Shown: positions 43,433 to 52,736 of the stretch, piece after piece | Layout: each line of letters starts with the position of its first letter | Numbering within the stretch: the first letter of the stretch is position 1 | DNA from: Desulfuromonadaceae bacterium | GTDB taxonomy: Bacteria; Desulfobacterota; Desulfuromonadia; Geobacterales; Pseudopelobacteraceae | Length of the DNA stretch: 56,845 nt | Direction of reading: 5' to 3' | Assembly: GCA_028687585.1 (NCBI GenBank) | Contig: JAQTZV010000035.1 | Coordinates: 1-56,845, forward strand | Translations under genes and position numbers: made by a program | The notes under the pieces: model-generated | What the model was told of the DNA's origin: nothing | The model's database searches: none | What the model saw: the letters and a program-made list of their open reading frames with translations, nothing else

Positions 43433-43466
43433 AAAAAGCCCCCCGAACTTTTTTATCCGGGGGGCT
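43433..43466 (-). terminator. Rho-independent terminator after the Mo enzyme ending at 43518
   Basis: A perfect 9-base stem (AGCCCCCCG at 43437-43445 with CGGGGGGCT at 43458-43466) is followed on the minus strand by TTTTT. It separates the Mo enzyme unit from the TetR gene. Confidence 0.93.
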
Positions 43467-43517
43467 CATCCTTGAACCCGTTGTATCCAGAAGATAACCT
43501 CACTACAACTTATATAT

Positions 43518-45779
43518 TTACGGTTTATAGACTTTACAGAGCAGTGCTCTCAAGCACCATCCACCAGAGATCGGATCACATATATCCGGATCATCCATGG
43601 TAAGAACATTCGCGTTCGACTGCCACAAACCATGGAGAAAAGGTTCCTGTGCAGGCTGTTCAGGAAACCACCAGTGGCTTTGCACGTTGACAACACGTGG
43701 ATGGATGTCCTCAGTCAGTCGCGATTTTTGCTTGATAGCACCTCTTTTTGTTTCAATGCATACCCAATCGCCATCTGTAATGTTAAGCTTCTGCGCGGTA
43801 TCAGGATGAATCTCCATCAACGGGTCAGGTTGCTGCTCGCGCGTTCCCATGCCGAAGTGACGATTCTCGGAATGGAACATCGGCCTGAAATTGCCGCCTG
43901 TTATCAAAATTAAAGGGAACTCTTTAGCAATCTCCGGGGTGCTAACCGGGCTTTCGGGTGGTTCCTGATAATAGGGCAATGGATCATACCCGAGTTTTTC
44001 CAAAATGGTCGATGAGAGCTCAATTTTTCCGCTCGGGGTTGCAAACCCCGTTGGTTTGCCTGTTGTCGGGTTAATTGTCTCGTATGTCCATGGTTCACCG
44101 GCAACCGGACAGGTTTGATTGGCCGCATCTTTGTGTGTGAGGCCGACTGGCGCCAGCCTATAGTCCGCCAGATCTTCATCTGTTTCCCAGGGAAAATGTT
44201 CACCGAACCCGAGTCTTTTGGAAAGTTCACGGAAAAACTCATAATTTGTTTTTCTCTCACCTAGAGGTTCAACGGCTCTCTCTCCACATCGGATATCCTG
44301 TTCAAAATCCTCATAGCTGGTACAGGCCGGCTGTTCCAGCTTGCTTGCTGCAGGAAGAACATAATCTGCAAGCAGAGCAGTCGGAGTCATAAAATGTTCA
44401 TGCACCACATGGAGCTCCAGGTTCGGACTTTTTAACGCTTCATACACCAACTTAGTATTGGCGGCATTAAGAAGCGGATTGGAAGTCCACGTAATCATGG
44501 CCTTTATCGGATAGGGCTTTTCTGACAAGATAGCCCGCCATATCAGGGGCTGAGGACTCATAAAATTATGGCCACTCATACTCATCGGTATGCCATATGT
44601 TCTTTTATAAGCCTCATTCGCCAGCTCATAGCCGGGCCACGTCATCAGCTTGAATCTGTCAGAACCCAACTGTTTATTTCTCTGTTCCGGAGTACATTGC
44701 TCTTCAAGTTGTAGCATAGAATCCCGGATGGCCATGTTGCCGTTAAGCACAGGGCCGGGGCCTCTCAAAACCTCTCCACCGTCTCTCCCATAATTTCCCG
44801 TTATTGCTCGCAGGCAGATTTTGGCGTGCTCAACCCTCATACTGTTTACGCCGATCTGGTCGGTTGCGCAGCCCCATTCAATAGTCGCCGGATTGTTTTC
44901 CGCGTACATTCTTGCAGACTGCCTGATAAGATCAGCGGGTACCCACGTGATTTCGGCAACTTGTTCCGGAGTATATTCATCGACCCTTTCTCTGAGTTGA
45001 TCAAAGCCAACAGTCCAACTGTTGACAAAATCTTTATCATAAAGATTCTCTGTTATAATTACATTGAGCCACGCAAGAAAAAGTGCCGAATCAGTGCCCG
45101 GTCTTATCTGAAGCCAGAGATCGGCCTGCTTCGCAACTTCAGTTCGCCGTGGGTCAATCACAATCAGCTTTATTTCTTTGCGCCGACTTTCGATAAGATT
45201 ATTCCACGTGGTTCGTACGCTCTGAGTCATATTATAGCCGTCCAGCACCCAGCATTTGAGCTGCCTGGATAATGAAGCACCGACTGAACACGGCCCTGTC
45301 AAAGCATAGCGCATCTGAAACTTGTTGCACATGCAGACGGTACCTGGTCCTCCGACATTGCTCGGGTTACCGAAGAGATTCAGAAACCGACTACGTATCC
45401 CAAACATGTCACTTCTGTAAGTACCTTCATTGACCGCAAGTGTTTCCGCTCCGTATTCAGCTTTTAATCGTTCCAATTTTTGGGCGATTTCATCCAGAGC
45501 CTGGTCCCAGGATATTTTTTCCCATTTGTTTTCACCTCGTCCACCAGCTCTTTTCAGGGGATACATGAGCTGATTCGGGCTGTATAACCACTTCATGAAG
45601 TGGGGCCGTCTGTCACCACAACCCTGCACCGGTCCGGTGAAATAGTCTTTATTCCCCCGAATATCTATGAGTCGCCCATTCTCAACCGTAGCTAGGAGAC
45701 CGCAGTTATCATGACACCCCGGAGATGCCCAACAAATAATTTTTTTAACTCTTTTGTCGCTTATGTGCCCGGCTCTCAT
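43518..45779 (-). CDS. DMSO-reductase-family Mo/W oxidoreductase, acetylene-hydratase-like subgroup
   Basis: 753 residues. The FeS motif is CWASPGCHDNC plus VQGCGDRR. Then ISWDQALDEIAQKL, a probable Cys ligand in GTVCMCNKF, IDPRRTEVAKQADLW, RPGTDSALFLAWLNVI, and a C-terminal domain with HPDTAQKLNITDGDW and VQSHWWFPEQPAQEP. Length and many segments resemble acetylene hydratase of Pelobacter. However, the Asp that follows the second FeS Cys there (the active-site Asp) is His here, so that activity should not be assumed. It follows an MFS transporter gene by 121 bases and ends at a terminator. Confidence 0.92.
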   Translation of the reverse strand: MRAGHISDKRVKKIICWASPGCHDNCGLLATVENGRLIDIRGNKDYFTGPVQGCGDRRPHFMKWLYSPNQLMYPLKRAGGRGENKWEKISWDQALDEIAQKLERLKAEYGAETLAVNEGTYRSDMFGIRSRFLNLFGNPSNVGGPGTVCMCNKFQMRYALTGPCSVGASLSRQLKCWVLDGYNMTQSVRTTWNNLIESRRKEIKLIVIDPRRTEVAKQADLWLQIRPGTDSALFLAWLNVIITENLYDKDFVNSWTVGFDQLRERVDEYTPEQVAEITWVPADLIRQSARMYAENNPATIEWGCATDQIGVNSMRVEHAKICLRAITGNYGRDGGEVLRGPGPVLNGNMAIRDSMLQLEEQCTPEQRNKQLGSDRFKLMTWPGYELANEAYKRTYGIPMSMSGHNFMSPQPLIWRAILSEKPYPIKAMITWTSNPLLNAANTKLVYEALKSPNLELHVVHEHFMTPTALLADYVLPAASKLEQPACTSYEDFEQDIRCGERAVEPLGERKTNYEFFRELSKRLGFGEHFPWETDEDLADYRLAPVGLTHKDAANQTCPVAGEPWTYETINPTTGKPTGFATPSGKIELSSTILEKLGYDPLPYYQEPPESPVSTPEIAKEFPLILITGGNFRPMFHSENRHFGMGTREQQPDPLMEIHPDTAQKLNITDGDWVCIETKRGAIKQKSRLTEDIHPRVVNVQSHWWFPEQPAQEPFLHGLWQSNANVLTMDDPDICDPISGGWCLRALLCKVYKP

Positions 45780-45783
45780 AAGT

Positions 45784-45800
45784 GTATCACCCTTAGTGGT
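45784..45800 (-). promoter_or_regulatory. Possible degenerate operator half-site
   Basis: The plus strand reads GTATCA, CCCTT, AGTGGT, matching the GTATCA, TTTTTT, AGTGGT half of operators B and C with a one-base shorter spacer. It lies directly before the ATG of the Mo enzyme at 45779, where a bound protein could block ribosome loading or transcription. The second half-site is not recognisable. Confidence 0.3.
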
Positions 45801-45830
45801 CGGTTCTTATAACTGAAAGAAGCACTGGAT

Positions 45831-45866
45831 TCACCTGTCATTCCCTGTTGCAGCTAACTCAGGTGA
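45831..45866. repeat. Inverted repeat between the MFS and Mo enzyme genes
   Basis: TCACCTG (45831-45837) and CAGGTGA (45860-45866) are perfect reverse complements separated by 22 bases. This could be a weak hairpin in the message or a protein-binding site. It has no T-run. Confidence 0.4.
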
Positions 45867-45900
45867 CAAATGAGATTCCTGCAGTACCTATCAACAGGTT

Positions 45901-47292
45901 TCAACTGATTTTCTCATTATTAAGGGTTTCCAGAGCGACATTCTGAACTACGTCATCTGGCAGATGAAATGCCTCAGGTACCGTGTCGATTTCCGCACTG
46001 ATGCCAAAGACTGTTGGCGGTTTTAGAAACAAAGTAGCGATAAATCCTATTAAGGACATAACTGAGACAATAATAATTGAAAGATGATAATTCCCGGTTG
46101 CACGTAAAGCATATGACCCGATGATTACACCGGCAGCGCTCCCAAAAATGCCGATCCCTATCCACATGCCAACTATTTTTCCGGTAATATGCGGAGGATA
46201 ATGCATGGCCACAAATGCCATCGCATTTGGCATTACCCATGCCCTGAAAAAACCTGCAACAACCAGACAGATGGTGATGGTACGTGTTGATACATGTACT
46301 GCTGGGAGCATGATGGAAAATGTTAAGATTGCAAACATTAGGTAGCCTAGCGCAATAACGGGCCGGACTCTTCCCTTAAAAATTCGCTCCATCACGAAAC
46401 CGGTTGCGATCGCACCGATCATTGCTGCAATTTCAAGTACCATCATCATCTTACCCGCAACCATCGGCCCGAACCCGACACCCAATGGCGGCTCAATAGC
46501 CAGGTAGGCAGGTGTTAAATCGTTAAACGCATTCAAAACCCACATAAAACAAAAAACGACAAAAACCCCGATCCATGTCGTCCGCTGCTTGAAGGCGATC
46601 TTGAAATCATTGGACCCGGTATGACTCAGTTCATATGCATCACCAGAAGATGCGGGAACTGCGGGCTTAGGAGCAATCGCCACAAAAAGCGTAACAGCAA
46701 CAGGCACAAGACAGCCAACCCCGATCCAGGATATCGCCTCCTGCCAGTTTCCAACCCAGGCATGCAGTGTCGGAGCGGCAACAAAACCCGTTGCTATTCC
46801 AAGCGAAACCGCTGTTCCCTGTATACCCGTTACAATTCCCCTGTCCTTTAGTGGAAACCACAAGGCAGCGACCGGTGAGACCGTGGCCAAGATCGTCCCA
46901 CACCCTACCGCCTGGAGAAGTCGGATTGCGAGTACTCCTTCGAAACTATGCCCAAAAAATGGTAGACCGAGAGTAGGCAACGCCACGGATAGTGAACTAA
47001 AGACAAGGACCGGCATAAGGCCTGCCCTATCGCATGCGATTCCCCCGACAATGCAGGAAATTGCCACTACTAGATTGAACAACCCCATGAGATACGCAGT
47101 AGTGTCACCCAAAGTCATGCCAAGACTTTTTGCTATTACCCCCATGAGAGGTGCGGGGTAGATCATTATAACGTCTGAAGCCGCGGTTGCCAGAAACATG
47201 GCCAGTAACACCAGCCAACGAAAGCGAGGATAACTGTCGCCTTGTCCAGGCAGGGCCAATGGCTTGCTGCTGTTTTCACATATACTTGACAT
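45901..47292 (-). CDS. Major facilitator superfamily transporter
   Basis: 463 residues from the ATG at 47292 (GGAAGGAG upstream). The frame is open to 47403, but that part covers a deletion scar. About 12 hydrophobic segments, with the loop motif GGIACDRAGLMPVLV after TM2 and a cytoplasmic loop near residue 220. It most resembles organic-anion/nitrate-type MFS members. A role in substrate or product transport is likely from its position between the envelope genes and a Mo enzyme. The substrate is unknown. Confidence 0.9.
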   Translation of the reverse strand: MSSICENSSKPLALPGQGDSYPRFRWLVLLAMFLATAASDVIMIYPAPLMGVIAKSLGMTLGDTTAYLMGLFNLVVAISCIVGGIACDRAGLMPVLVFSSLSVALPTLGLPFFGHSFEGVLAIRLLQAVGCGTILATVSPVAALWFPLKDRGIVTGIQGTAVSLGIATGFVAAPTLHAWVGNWQEAISWIGVGCLVPVAVTLFVAIAPKPAVPASSGDAYELSHTGSNDFKIAFKQRTTWIGVFVVFCFMWVLNAFNDLTPAYLAIEPPLGVGFGPMVAGKMMMVLEIAAMIGAIATGFVMERIFKGRVRPVIALGYLMFAILTFSIMLPAVHVSTRTITICLVVAGFFRAWVMPNAMAFVAMHYPPHITGKIVGMWIGIGIFGSAAGVIIGSYALRATGNYHLSIIIVSVMSLIGFIATLFLKPPTVFGISAEIDTVPEAFHLPDDVVQNVALETLNNEKIS

Positions 47293-47354
47293 AAACTCTC
47301 CTTCCATTGAATGTCGGTACACTATTTTCTGATTCACCTCACATTTCGCAGTAA

Positions 47355-47493
47355 TTATGGAACAAGGCCTATTTTGCCGTACGACTGCTGTCCCTCGATC
47401 CATTCATGGGCCTGACCCTAAACCGGTTGTGACGAAATGGAAGGCTATATCGTTTAAACGGACATGGTGGTGTTCAAACGCGATGTTTTCCAC
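47355..47493 (-). pseudogene. Deletion scar joining an alpha/beta-hydrolase start to an alcohol-dehydrogenase/quinone-reductase end
   Basis: A GTG at 47493 with GGAGGAAACC before it opens a 29-codon frame (FEHHHVRLNDIAFHFVTTG) that looks like the start of an alpha/beta hydrolase. It stops at 47404. In another frame, from about 47417 to 47355, the sequence reads QAHEWIEGQQSYGKIGLVP then stop, which looks like the last residues of a zinc-type alcohol dehydrogenase/quinone reductase. The two partial frames abut near 47405-47415. This is what a deletion removing most of two genes would leave. Family names are from pattern recognition only. Confidence 0.6.
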
Positions 47494-47653
47494 GGTTTCC
47501 TCCAGTCCTAAGTGCAACTATTGCCCATCGTCCTCAAAAACCAAAAGTCTCAGTTTGGTTGATGAATGTGTCTGTCAATTATGGAAACCAGACTTTTCGT
47601 AAAGTCAACCTCCCAATAAATCCTGAATCAACTGATCACCGCACTGATTCAAA
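47494..47653. other. Gap between the ferredoxin stop and the deletion scar
   Basis: It contains a GACTTT, ACGA, AAAGTC hairpin near 47590-47605 (plus strand), possibly the end of the ferredoxin transcript. TTGACT/TTGACA boxes on the minus strand lack convincing -10 partners. No gene is seen. Confidence 0.4.
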
Positions 47654-47827
47654 TTATTGCTCCATTACAATCGCACCTACATCACATACAAAGAGACATG
47701 CTCCACATTCTACGCAAACGTCCTGATCAATTGTAAAGTTGCGGTCTTCTTCCTTTATAGCTTTGATTTGACATTCATCAGCACAGCTGCCGCAATGAAG
47801 ACAATCCTCTGATATTATATAAACCAT
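47654..47827 (-). CDS. Small 2[4Fe-4S] ferredoxin
   Basis: 57 residues, ATG at 47827 with AAGAGG five bases upstream, stop at 47654. Two motifs are present, CLHCGSCADEC and CVECGACLFVC, with the normal CxxCxxCxxxC spacing but no Pro after the last Cys. It lies 81 bases after a geranylgeranyl-reductase-type flavoprotein. This recalls FixC/FixX pairs, so it is probably that enzyme's electron donor or acceptor. Confidence 0.88.
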   Translation of the reverse strand: MVYIISEDCLHCGSCADECQIKAIKEEDRNFTIDQDVCVECGACLFVCDVGAIVMEQ

Positions 47828-47908
47828 ATAAACCTCTTAATTTATTGGATATTTTTAGTTTGCAATATTCCAAACCAATTGATCTATTCAGGTCCATAAC
47901 TTCAGCTT

Positions 47909-49024
47909 TCATAACCCAAATACAAAACCAAGCTCACCTAGTCTAGGCTGCACTTCTTTACAAATTTTCCATTCTGCTTGAACTAAATTATGCTCACTGT
48001 AATGTTGTAGGGGACTTAATCCCGACTGAAGACTTTTTAAAGCTGACTCTCCAGCAGCCTTCCCTGAAACCAAAGCACCGGTAATCCCGTCAAGTGCCCT
48101 GACAAAACCTGCCGCTTCACCGACGAGAAGAATGTTTCCATTCCCGAGAAAATAATTTTCACGGTATGGCATATCGTTCATTACGATGCCGCGCGTCATC
48201 GTTGTCTTGTTAATTTTCAATCCGTACCTCTCCTGTAAGAACGTAACAAATCTATACAGAGTTTTCTTAGCAGTTTCTGCCCGACTTGCAGTTGCATTTA
48301 GATGAATGACTTTGTCCTTATGTGTGAAACTTCCAAACGTAACAGGGTCAAGAATCCAATATTGCCAACCAGGCTCCAGATCAATAGTTGCCTCATAGTG
48401 TTCTTCATAGAGGGCTATCCAGTTCAAGGTTTTGTCCAATTCAGGTGAAAGAGATCTTCTCACCCTTGATATAGGTCCATCGGCTCCGATTAGAATCTTA
48501 GTTATGATTTCGTGATATTTACCCTCATGGTTGACGCGTACCGATATATCTCGGCCATCATGTTTGCAGTCAACAAACAGACAGTTATCTACTAATAATG
48601 CTCCACTTTCTTTACAGAGCCAGTAGTCAAATTCCGAGCGATCAACATTGAATCCATGTTCCTGATTCGGGAGGGCTTCACCTAGATCTAATGCCGGACA
48701 AGTTGTCACGCAGGCTTGCAAATCATTTGTCGAAACACACCGGCTTCCTTTTATTGCCCGTGGTTCAGTAAAAACATGTTCCGGGATTTCATTATAGTTT
48801 TCGGAAAGATATTTCCTGGCGCTTGGCAAGATAACACCACTGCACATCTTGTCTCTTTTAAGCGAGCATTTTTCTATGATTACAACATCTAATCCAGAAC
48901 CAATGAACGCTCTTGCAGCTGAAGCACCTGCAGGCCCTGATCCCACTATAACTATGTCGTAACTCTTCTTCAATTGTGCTATGTCAACTTGTCTATTTAT
49001 GGTTTTTGAGCATTCTATATTCAT
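47909..49024 (-). CDS. FAD-dependent oxidoreductase, geranylgeranyl reductase/FixC-like
   Basis: 371 residues. N-terminal FAD motif DIVIVGSGPAGASAARAFIGSG, a Cys in KMCSGVI where the family often has a conserved Cys, substrate-domain motif GWQYWILDP, and second FAD motif ILLVGEAAGFVRALDGITGALVSG. Relatives reduce isoprenoid double bonds with ferredoxin or pass electrons to quinone. Its position behind the transport genes and before a ferredoxin suggests it acts on an unsaturated hydrophobic compound, or feeds electrons to or from one. GGAG precedes the ATG. Confidence 0.87.
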   Translation of the reverse strand: MNIECSKTINRQVDIAQLKKSYDIVIVGSGPAGASAARAFIGSGLDVVIIEKCSLKRDKMCSGVILPSARKYLSENYNEIPEHVFTEPRAIKGSRCVSTNDLQACVTTCPALDLGEALPNQEHGFNVDRSEFDYWLCKESGALLVDNCLFVDCKHDGRDISVRVNHEGKYHEIITKILIGADGPISRVRRSLSPELDKTLNWIALYEEHYEATIDLEPGWQYWILDPVTFGSFTHKDKVIHLNATASRAETAKKTLYRFVTFLQERYGLKINKTTMTRGIVMNDMPYRENYFLGNGNILLVGEAAGFVRALDGITGALVSGKAAGESALKSLQSGLSPLQHYSEHNLVQAEWKICKEVQPRLGELGFVFGL

Positions 49025-49100
49025 TGAACGTCTCCGTTTTAAATATAAAGTTATTCACTGAATTGGCTTATCAGAGACTTCTTTACCGGCTTACATATCT

Positions 49101-51593
49101 TTACAATGTAGCTTCACTTACTTCATTGATTTGCTCAGCAATAGTTTCCTCACCTTTGACGGCAACCGTTTGCAAAAGAAAATGTGATAATGATGGGATA
49201 AGAATTAGCGCGCCGAACATATTCCAGATAAACATGAAAGTTAGGAGAATTCCCATATCAGCCTGGAATTTGATCGGCGAGAACGCCCAGGTCACAACTC
49301 CGGCCGCAAGGGTGATTCCGACCAGACCGACCACCTTGCCAGTGAACTGGACCGCATTCTTGTATGCCTGGCCCAGAGGGAGTCCGGAGCGCTGCTGGGT
49401 CAGTTGCACACTCAACAGATAGAGGGCATAGTCAACCCCGATTCCGACCCCAAGCGCAATAACCGGCAGGGTTGCTACCTTTACGCCTATTCCGAGAGCT
49501 ACCATTAGTGCTTCACAGAGAATTGACGTAAGCATGAGCGGCAGTACGGCCACCACTACTGCCCGCCAGCTGCGGAAAGTTATGAAACAGAGTATGATAA
49601 CAGCTCCGTACACGTACAGCAGCATGGTGCGGTTGGTTTCCTTGACTACGATATTGGTAGCGGCCTCGATTCCGGCGTTACCCGCCGCCAGTAGGAACTG
49701 GCGATCTTTGGTGCTGTGAGCTGCAGAGAATTTTTCAACTGTCGCAATTACCCGGTCGAGCGTTGCTGCCTTGTGATCGATTAGGTACGCAATAACTGGC
49801 ATAACGGAACCGTCGGGATTAAACAGGTCAGGGTTATTGTTCAATGCGTTCTGTTCTGCAAAATTGAGGATGTCCTGATTACGCGACAGCGTGAACCATT
49901 TGGGGGAGCCTTCAAAGGTTCCGGACGTGATCTGCCGTACCGTATCGGTCAGGGAGATGGTGGTCTGGACTCCGGGAATCTGTTTCAGTTCCCAGGCAAG
50001 GCGGTCAGCCTCAATCATGGACTCATACTTGAGACACCCTTCTGGAGGGGTCTTCATGATCACTGCAAACTGATCGCTGGATAGTGAGTAGTTCGAGGTA
50101 ATAAAGGCATTATCCTTGTTATAGCGTGAATTTGCTCTTAGTTCTGGCGCACCGGGATCAAGATCGCCGATTTTAAGGTTGAGACTGACGACAAAACCGA
50201 TAACAGCCAGAACGACGGAAACGACTACTGCTATGGTGGCCCAGCGGCGCTCGGTAAAACGGTCGAGCAAACTCCACAAACGTCCTGTTCCTTCAACGGC
50301 GCTCTCATCCTTGTTTTCATCAAGGCTGCGCTTGGCAGCGACCGGACTGACGCCGGTAAATGAGAGCAGTACCGGCAACAGCAACAGGTTGGTGAAGATC
50401 AGGATGGCAACACCGATACTGGCGGTAAGAGCCAGATCCTTGATGACCGGAATGTCGATGAACATCAGTACGGCAAAACCGACCGCATCGGCCAAAAGCG
50501 CTGTCATCCCTGCAAGAAAGAGACGACGGAAGGTGTAGCGGGCAGCGACCAGGCGATGGGTACCTCGCCCCACATCCTGCATGATTCCGTTCATTTTCTG
50601 GACAGCGTGGGAAACCCCGATAGCGAAGATCAGGAACGGAACGAGGATTGAATAGGGGTCGAGTTCGAAACCGAGCGTTGAGATCAATCCCAACTGCCAG
50701 AGGACCGCTACGATAGAACAGGAAATAACGAGTACAGTACTGCGCAGACAGCGGGTGTAAATGAAAATAATGATTGAGGCGATTATTGCGGCAACGCCGA
50801 AGTAAGTCATCACCTGCATCAGTCCGTCAAGCAGATCTCCAACCAGCTTGGCAAAGCCGATAACATGAACATTAACTTTGGCGCCTTGCTTCGCCGGTTC
50901 TGAGCCTTTAGCGGCCATGCCTGACGCCTGGTATTTGGTCCGGATTTCTTCCAGTCGTTTGGAAAACAGACTGTAATCAAGCGGTTTCCCGGATTCCGTG
51001 TCCTTATCCAGCAGGGGAACAAAGATCAAAGCCGACTTGTAATTGTTGGCAATTAATTGCCCGGTTATGCCGGAGCGCCGTATATTTAGTTTGACCTGTT
51101 CAACGCTGGCCTGTGACCCGTCATAACTATCCGGGACCACGGGGCCGCCGGCGAAACCTTCTTCGGTAACCTCATTCCAGCGCACTGAAGGGGTCCAGAT
51201 GGATTTCATCCAGGCGCGATCAACACCAGGCACCAGAAACATGTCGTCATTGATCTGTTTCAGGGTTTCAAGAAAGGCCGGGTCAAAGATATCGCCCTGA
51301 GGGTTTTCGACAACGACACGGATAGAGTTACCAAGGCCGCGCAGTTCCGATTTATTGGCCATATAGTTTTTGATATAAATATTGCTCTGCGGGATCATTT
51401 TCTCGAAGCTGGCGTTAAATACCAGTTTCGTGATCTGATAGCTCAGGATCACTGTTATAACCGCACAGATGATCATTACCGCCATCCGGTTGTTGAATAC
51501 CAGACGCTCAAGCTTGTTTCCAGATTTCTGGTCAAAGTCTTCAATTCTTTTAACCACCGGCATATCATCTATTTTGCCCATTCCAACTGCCAT
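49101..51593 (-). CDS. RND-superfamily MMPL-type transporter
   Basis: 830 residues with two halves, each one helix, a large extracytoplasmic loop and five helices: first loop ~65-265, first helix bundle ~270-420, second loop ~490-650, second bundle ~655-810. GVGIGVDYALYLLSV in the second half carries the acidic residue typical of proton-driven RND proteins. Related proteins are encoded beside DUF1302/DUF1329 genes in degraders of hydrophobic compounds. Uptake or trafficking of lipid-like molecules is likely. CAGGAG lies before the ATG. Confidence 0.92.
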   Translation of the reverse strand: MAVGMGKIDDMPVVKRIEDFDQKSGNKLERLVFNNRMAVMIICAVITVILSYQITKLVFNASFEKMIPQSNIYIKNYMANKSELRGLGNSIRVVVENPQGDIFDPAFLETLKQINDDMFLVPGVDRAWMKSIWTPSVRWNEVTEEGFAGGPVVPDSYDGSQASVEQVKLNIRRSGITGQLIANNYKSALIFVPLLDKDTESGKPLDYSLFSKRLEEIRTKYQASGMAAKGSEPAKQGAKVNVHVIGFAKLVGDLLDGLMQVMTYFGVAAIIASIIIFIYTRCLRSTVLVISCSIVAVLWQLGLISTLGFELDPYSILVPFLIFAIGVSHAVQKMNGIMQDVGRGTHRLVAARYTFRRLFLAGMTALLADAVGFAVLMFIDIPVIKDLALTASIGVAILIFTNLLLLPVLLSFTGVSPVAAKRSLDENKDESAVEGTGRLWSLLDRFTERRWATIAVVVSVVLAVIGFVVSLNLKIGDLDPGAPELRANSRYNKDNAFITSNYSLSSDQFAVIMKTPPEGCLKYESMIEADRLAWELKQIPGVQTTISLTDTVRQITSGTFEGSPKWFTLSRNQDILNFAEQNALNNNPDLFNPDGSVMPVIAYLIDHKAATLDRVIATVEKFSAAHSTKDRQFLLAAGNAGIEAATNIVVKETNRTMLLYVYGAVIILCFITFRSWRAVVVAVLPLMLTSILCEALMVALGIGVKVATLPVIALGVGIGVDYALYLLSVQLTQQRSGLPLGQAYKNAVQFTGKVVGLVGITLAAGVVTWAFSPIKFQADMGILLTFMFIWNMFGALILIPSLSHFLLQTVAVKGEETIAEQINEVSEATL

Positions 51594-51615
51594 TGTCTTC
51601 TCCTGAAGTCTTACG

Positions 51616-52686
51616 TTACTTTGTAGGAACTATGTTTGCGCCTCTGAATCCAACGACTACGAGCGTGTCCTTGTTGATGGATGTTACGTCAGCTGCTGCT
51701 AAAGTTTTTTCAACTTTAAGGTGCTTGAACGTTACTCCGTTATCATCGCTGATCAGGACGTTGCCTATCTGACTTACGAGAACGATGCGACCGTCTTCAA
51801 GGATGGTGGAACCGGTAATACCAGCCGGGACACCGGTCTCAACACTTTTCCAGCTGCTGCCATTATCACTGCTGCGGAACACTTTACCGCGCATGCCGTA
51901 AACAATTAGTGCTCCCGGTGTGCCGGTAACGCCGAAGTATGTTCCAGTGTAAGGTGTTTTGATTTCTTTGAAGTACCCGGCGGCGTCAAGCTTGAATACA
52001 CTCCCCTGTTCGCCGCAGATATAAAGGTCGGAGCCGACCGGTTTTATTGCGTAGAGGTGGTAGCGCCTGGGATTGTCTATGCGGTCAAACAGTGGGGTCC
52101 AGCTTTTGCCTGCATCGCTGGTGCGGAAGATGAGGCCGAAGGCACCAACAATGTATCCAGTGGTGTCATTTTGAAACCAGACATCAAGGAAGGGTTTATC
52201 CGGACCCTGTTCCTTATAGCGCTTGATGTCCTCTTGCAGGGAACTTGCACCGAATTCGTTGCTGCTGTTGCTGCTGTAGTATTTTGACAGCAGTTCCGCT
52301 GCGCCACGACCGTCAAGCTGTTTTGTCCAGTTAATTCCGCCATCGGTGGTTTGCAAAACAACCCCGTCATGCCCGACAGCCCAACCGTTTTTTTCTGAGG
52401 GGAAATATACCGACACGAGATCAGATCCCACCGGAACAACTGTCTGCGTCCAGGTTGTACCCTGATCGTCGGAATAGACAATGTGACCGCGATGGCCAAC
52501 GGCAATCAGTCGTTTGCCGGCCAACACTACGCTGTTAAGCAGGGTGACTGGTGCTAATTTGCTCATTTGAGCAGGAGTATCGAGAATATCCTTATAGACA
52601 GGCTCAGCACTGCTTATAGCATATACGACTACAGATACCAGGAGTGCACCAGATGCTGCTCCAATCTGCCATCTACGGTATTTCAT
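51616..52686 (-). CDS. YCF48-like BNR/Asp-box repeat protein, exported
   Basis: 356 residues. An N-terminal signal/anchor (RRWQIGAASGALLVSVVVYA) is followed by a beta-propeller with visible Asp-box repeats: SDDQGTTW, TTDGGINW, TSDAGKSW, SSDNGSSW, SDDNGVTF. The family includes photosystem II assembly factor YCF48. In heterotrophs these proteins are often encoded with RND, DUF1329 and DUF1302 genes. A periplasmic scaffold or binding role is inferred. CAGGAG precedes the ATG. Confidence 0.92.
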   Translation of the reverse strand: MKYRRWQIGAASGALLVSVVVYAISSAEPVYKDILDTPAQMSKLAPVTLLNSVVLAGKRLIAVGHRGHIVYSDDQGTTWTQTVVPVGSDLVSVYFPSEKNGWAVGHDGVVLQTTDGGINWTKQLDGRGAAELLSKYYSSNSSNEFGASSLQEDIKRYKEQGPDKPFLDVWFQNDTTGYIVGAFGLIFRTSDAGKSWTPLFDRIDNPRRYHLYAIKPVGSDLYICGEQGSVFKLDAAGYFKEIKTPYTGTYFGVTGTPGALIVYGMRGKVFRSSDNGSSWKSVETGVPAGITGSTILEDGRIVLVSQIGNVLISDDNGVTFKHLKVEKTLAAADVTSINKDTLVVVGFRGANIVPTK

Positions 52687-52736
52687 ATGGTTACTCCTGA
52701 GATGTAGATACTGTTTTGCATTAGGTCTTTAGAAAT

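Noticed and set aside
43518..45779. Naming this enzyme acetylene hydratase
   Set aside because: Overall resemblance is good, but the Asp next to the FeS cysteine that is essential in the known enzyme is not conserved (His here), so only the subgroup is stated.
177..45779. Selenocysteine (in-frame TGA) in the Mo/W enzymes
   Set aside because: Each enzyme has an ordinary Cys at the expected ligand position and continuous reading frames.
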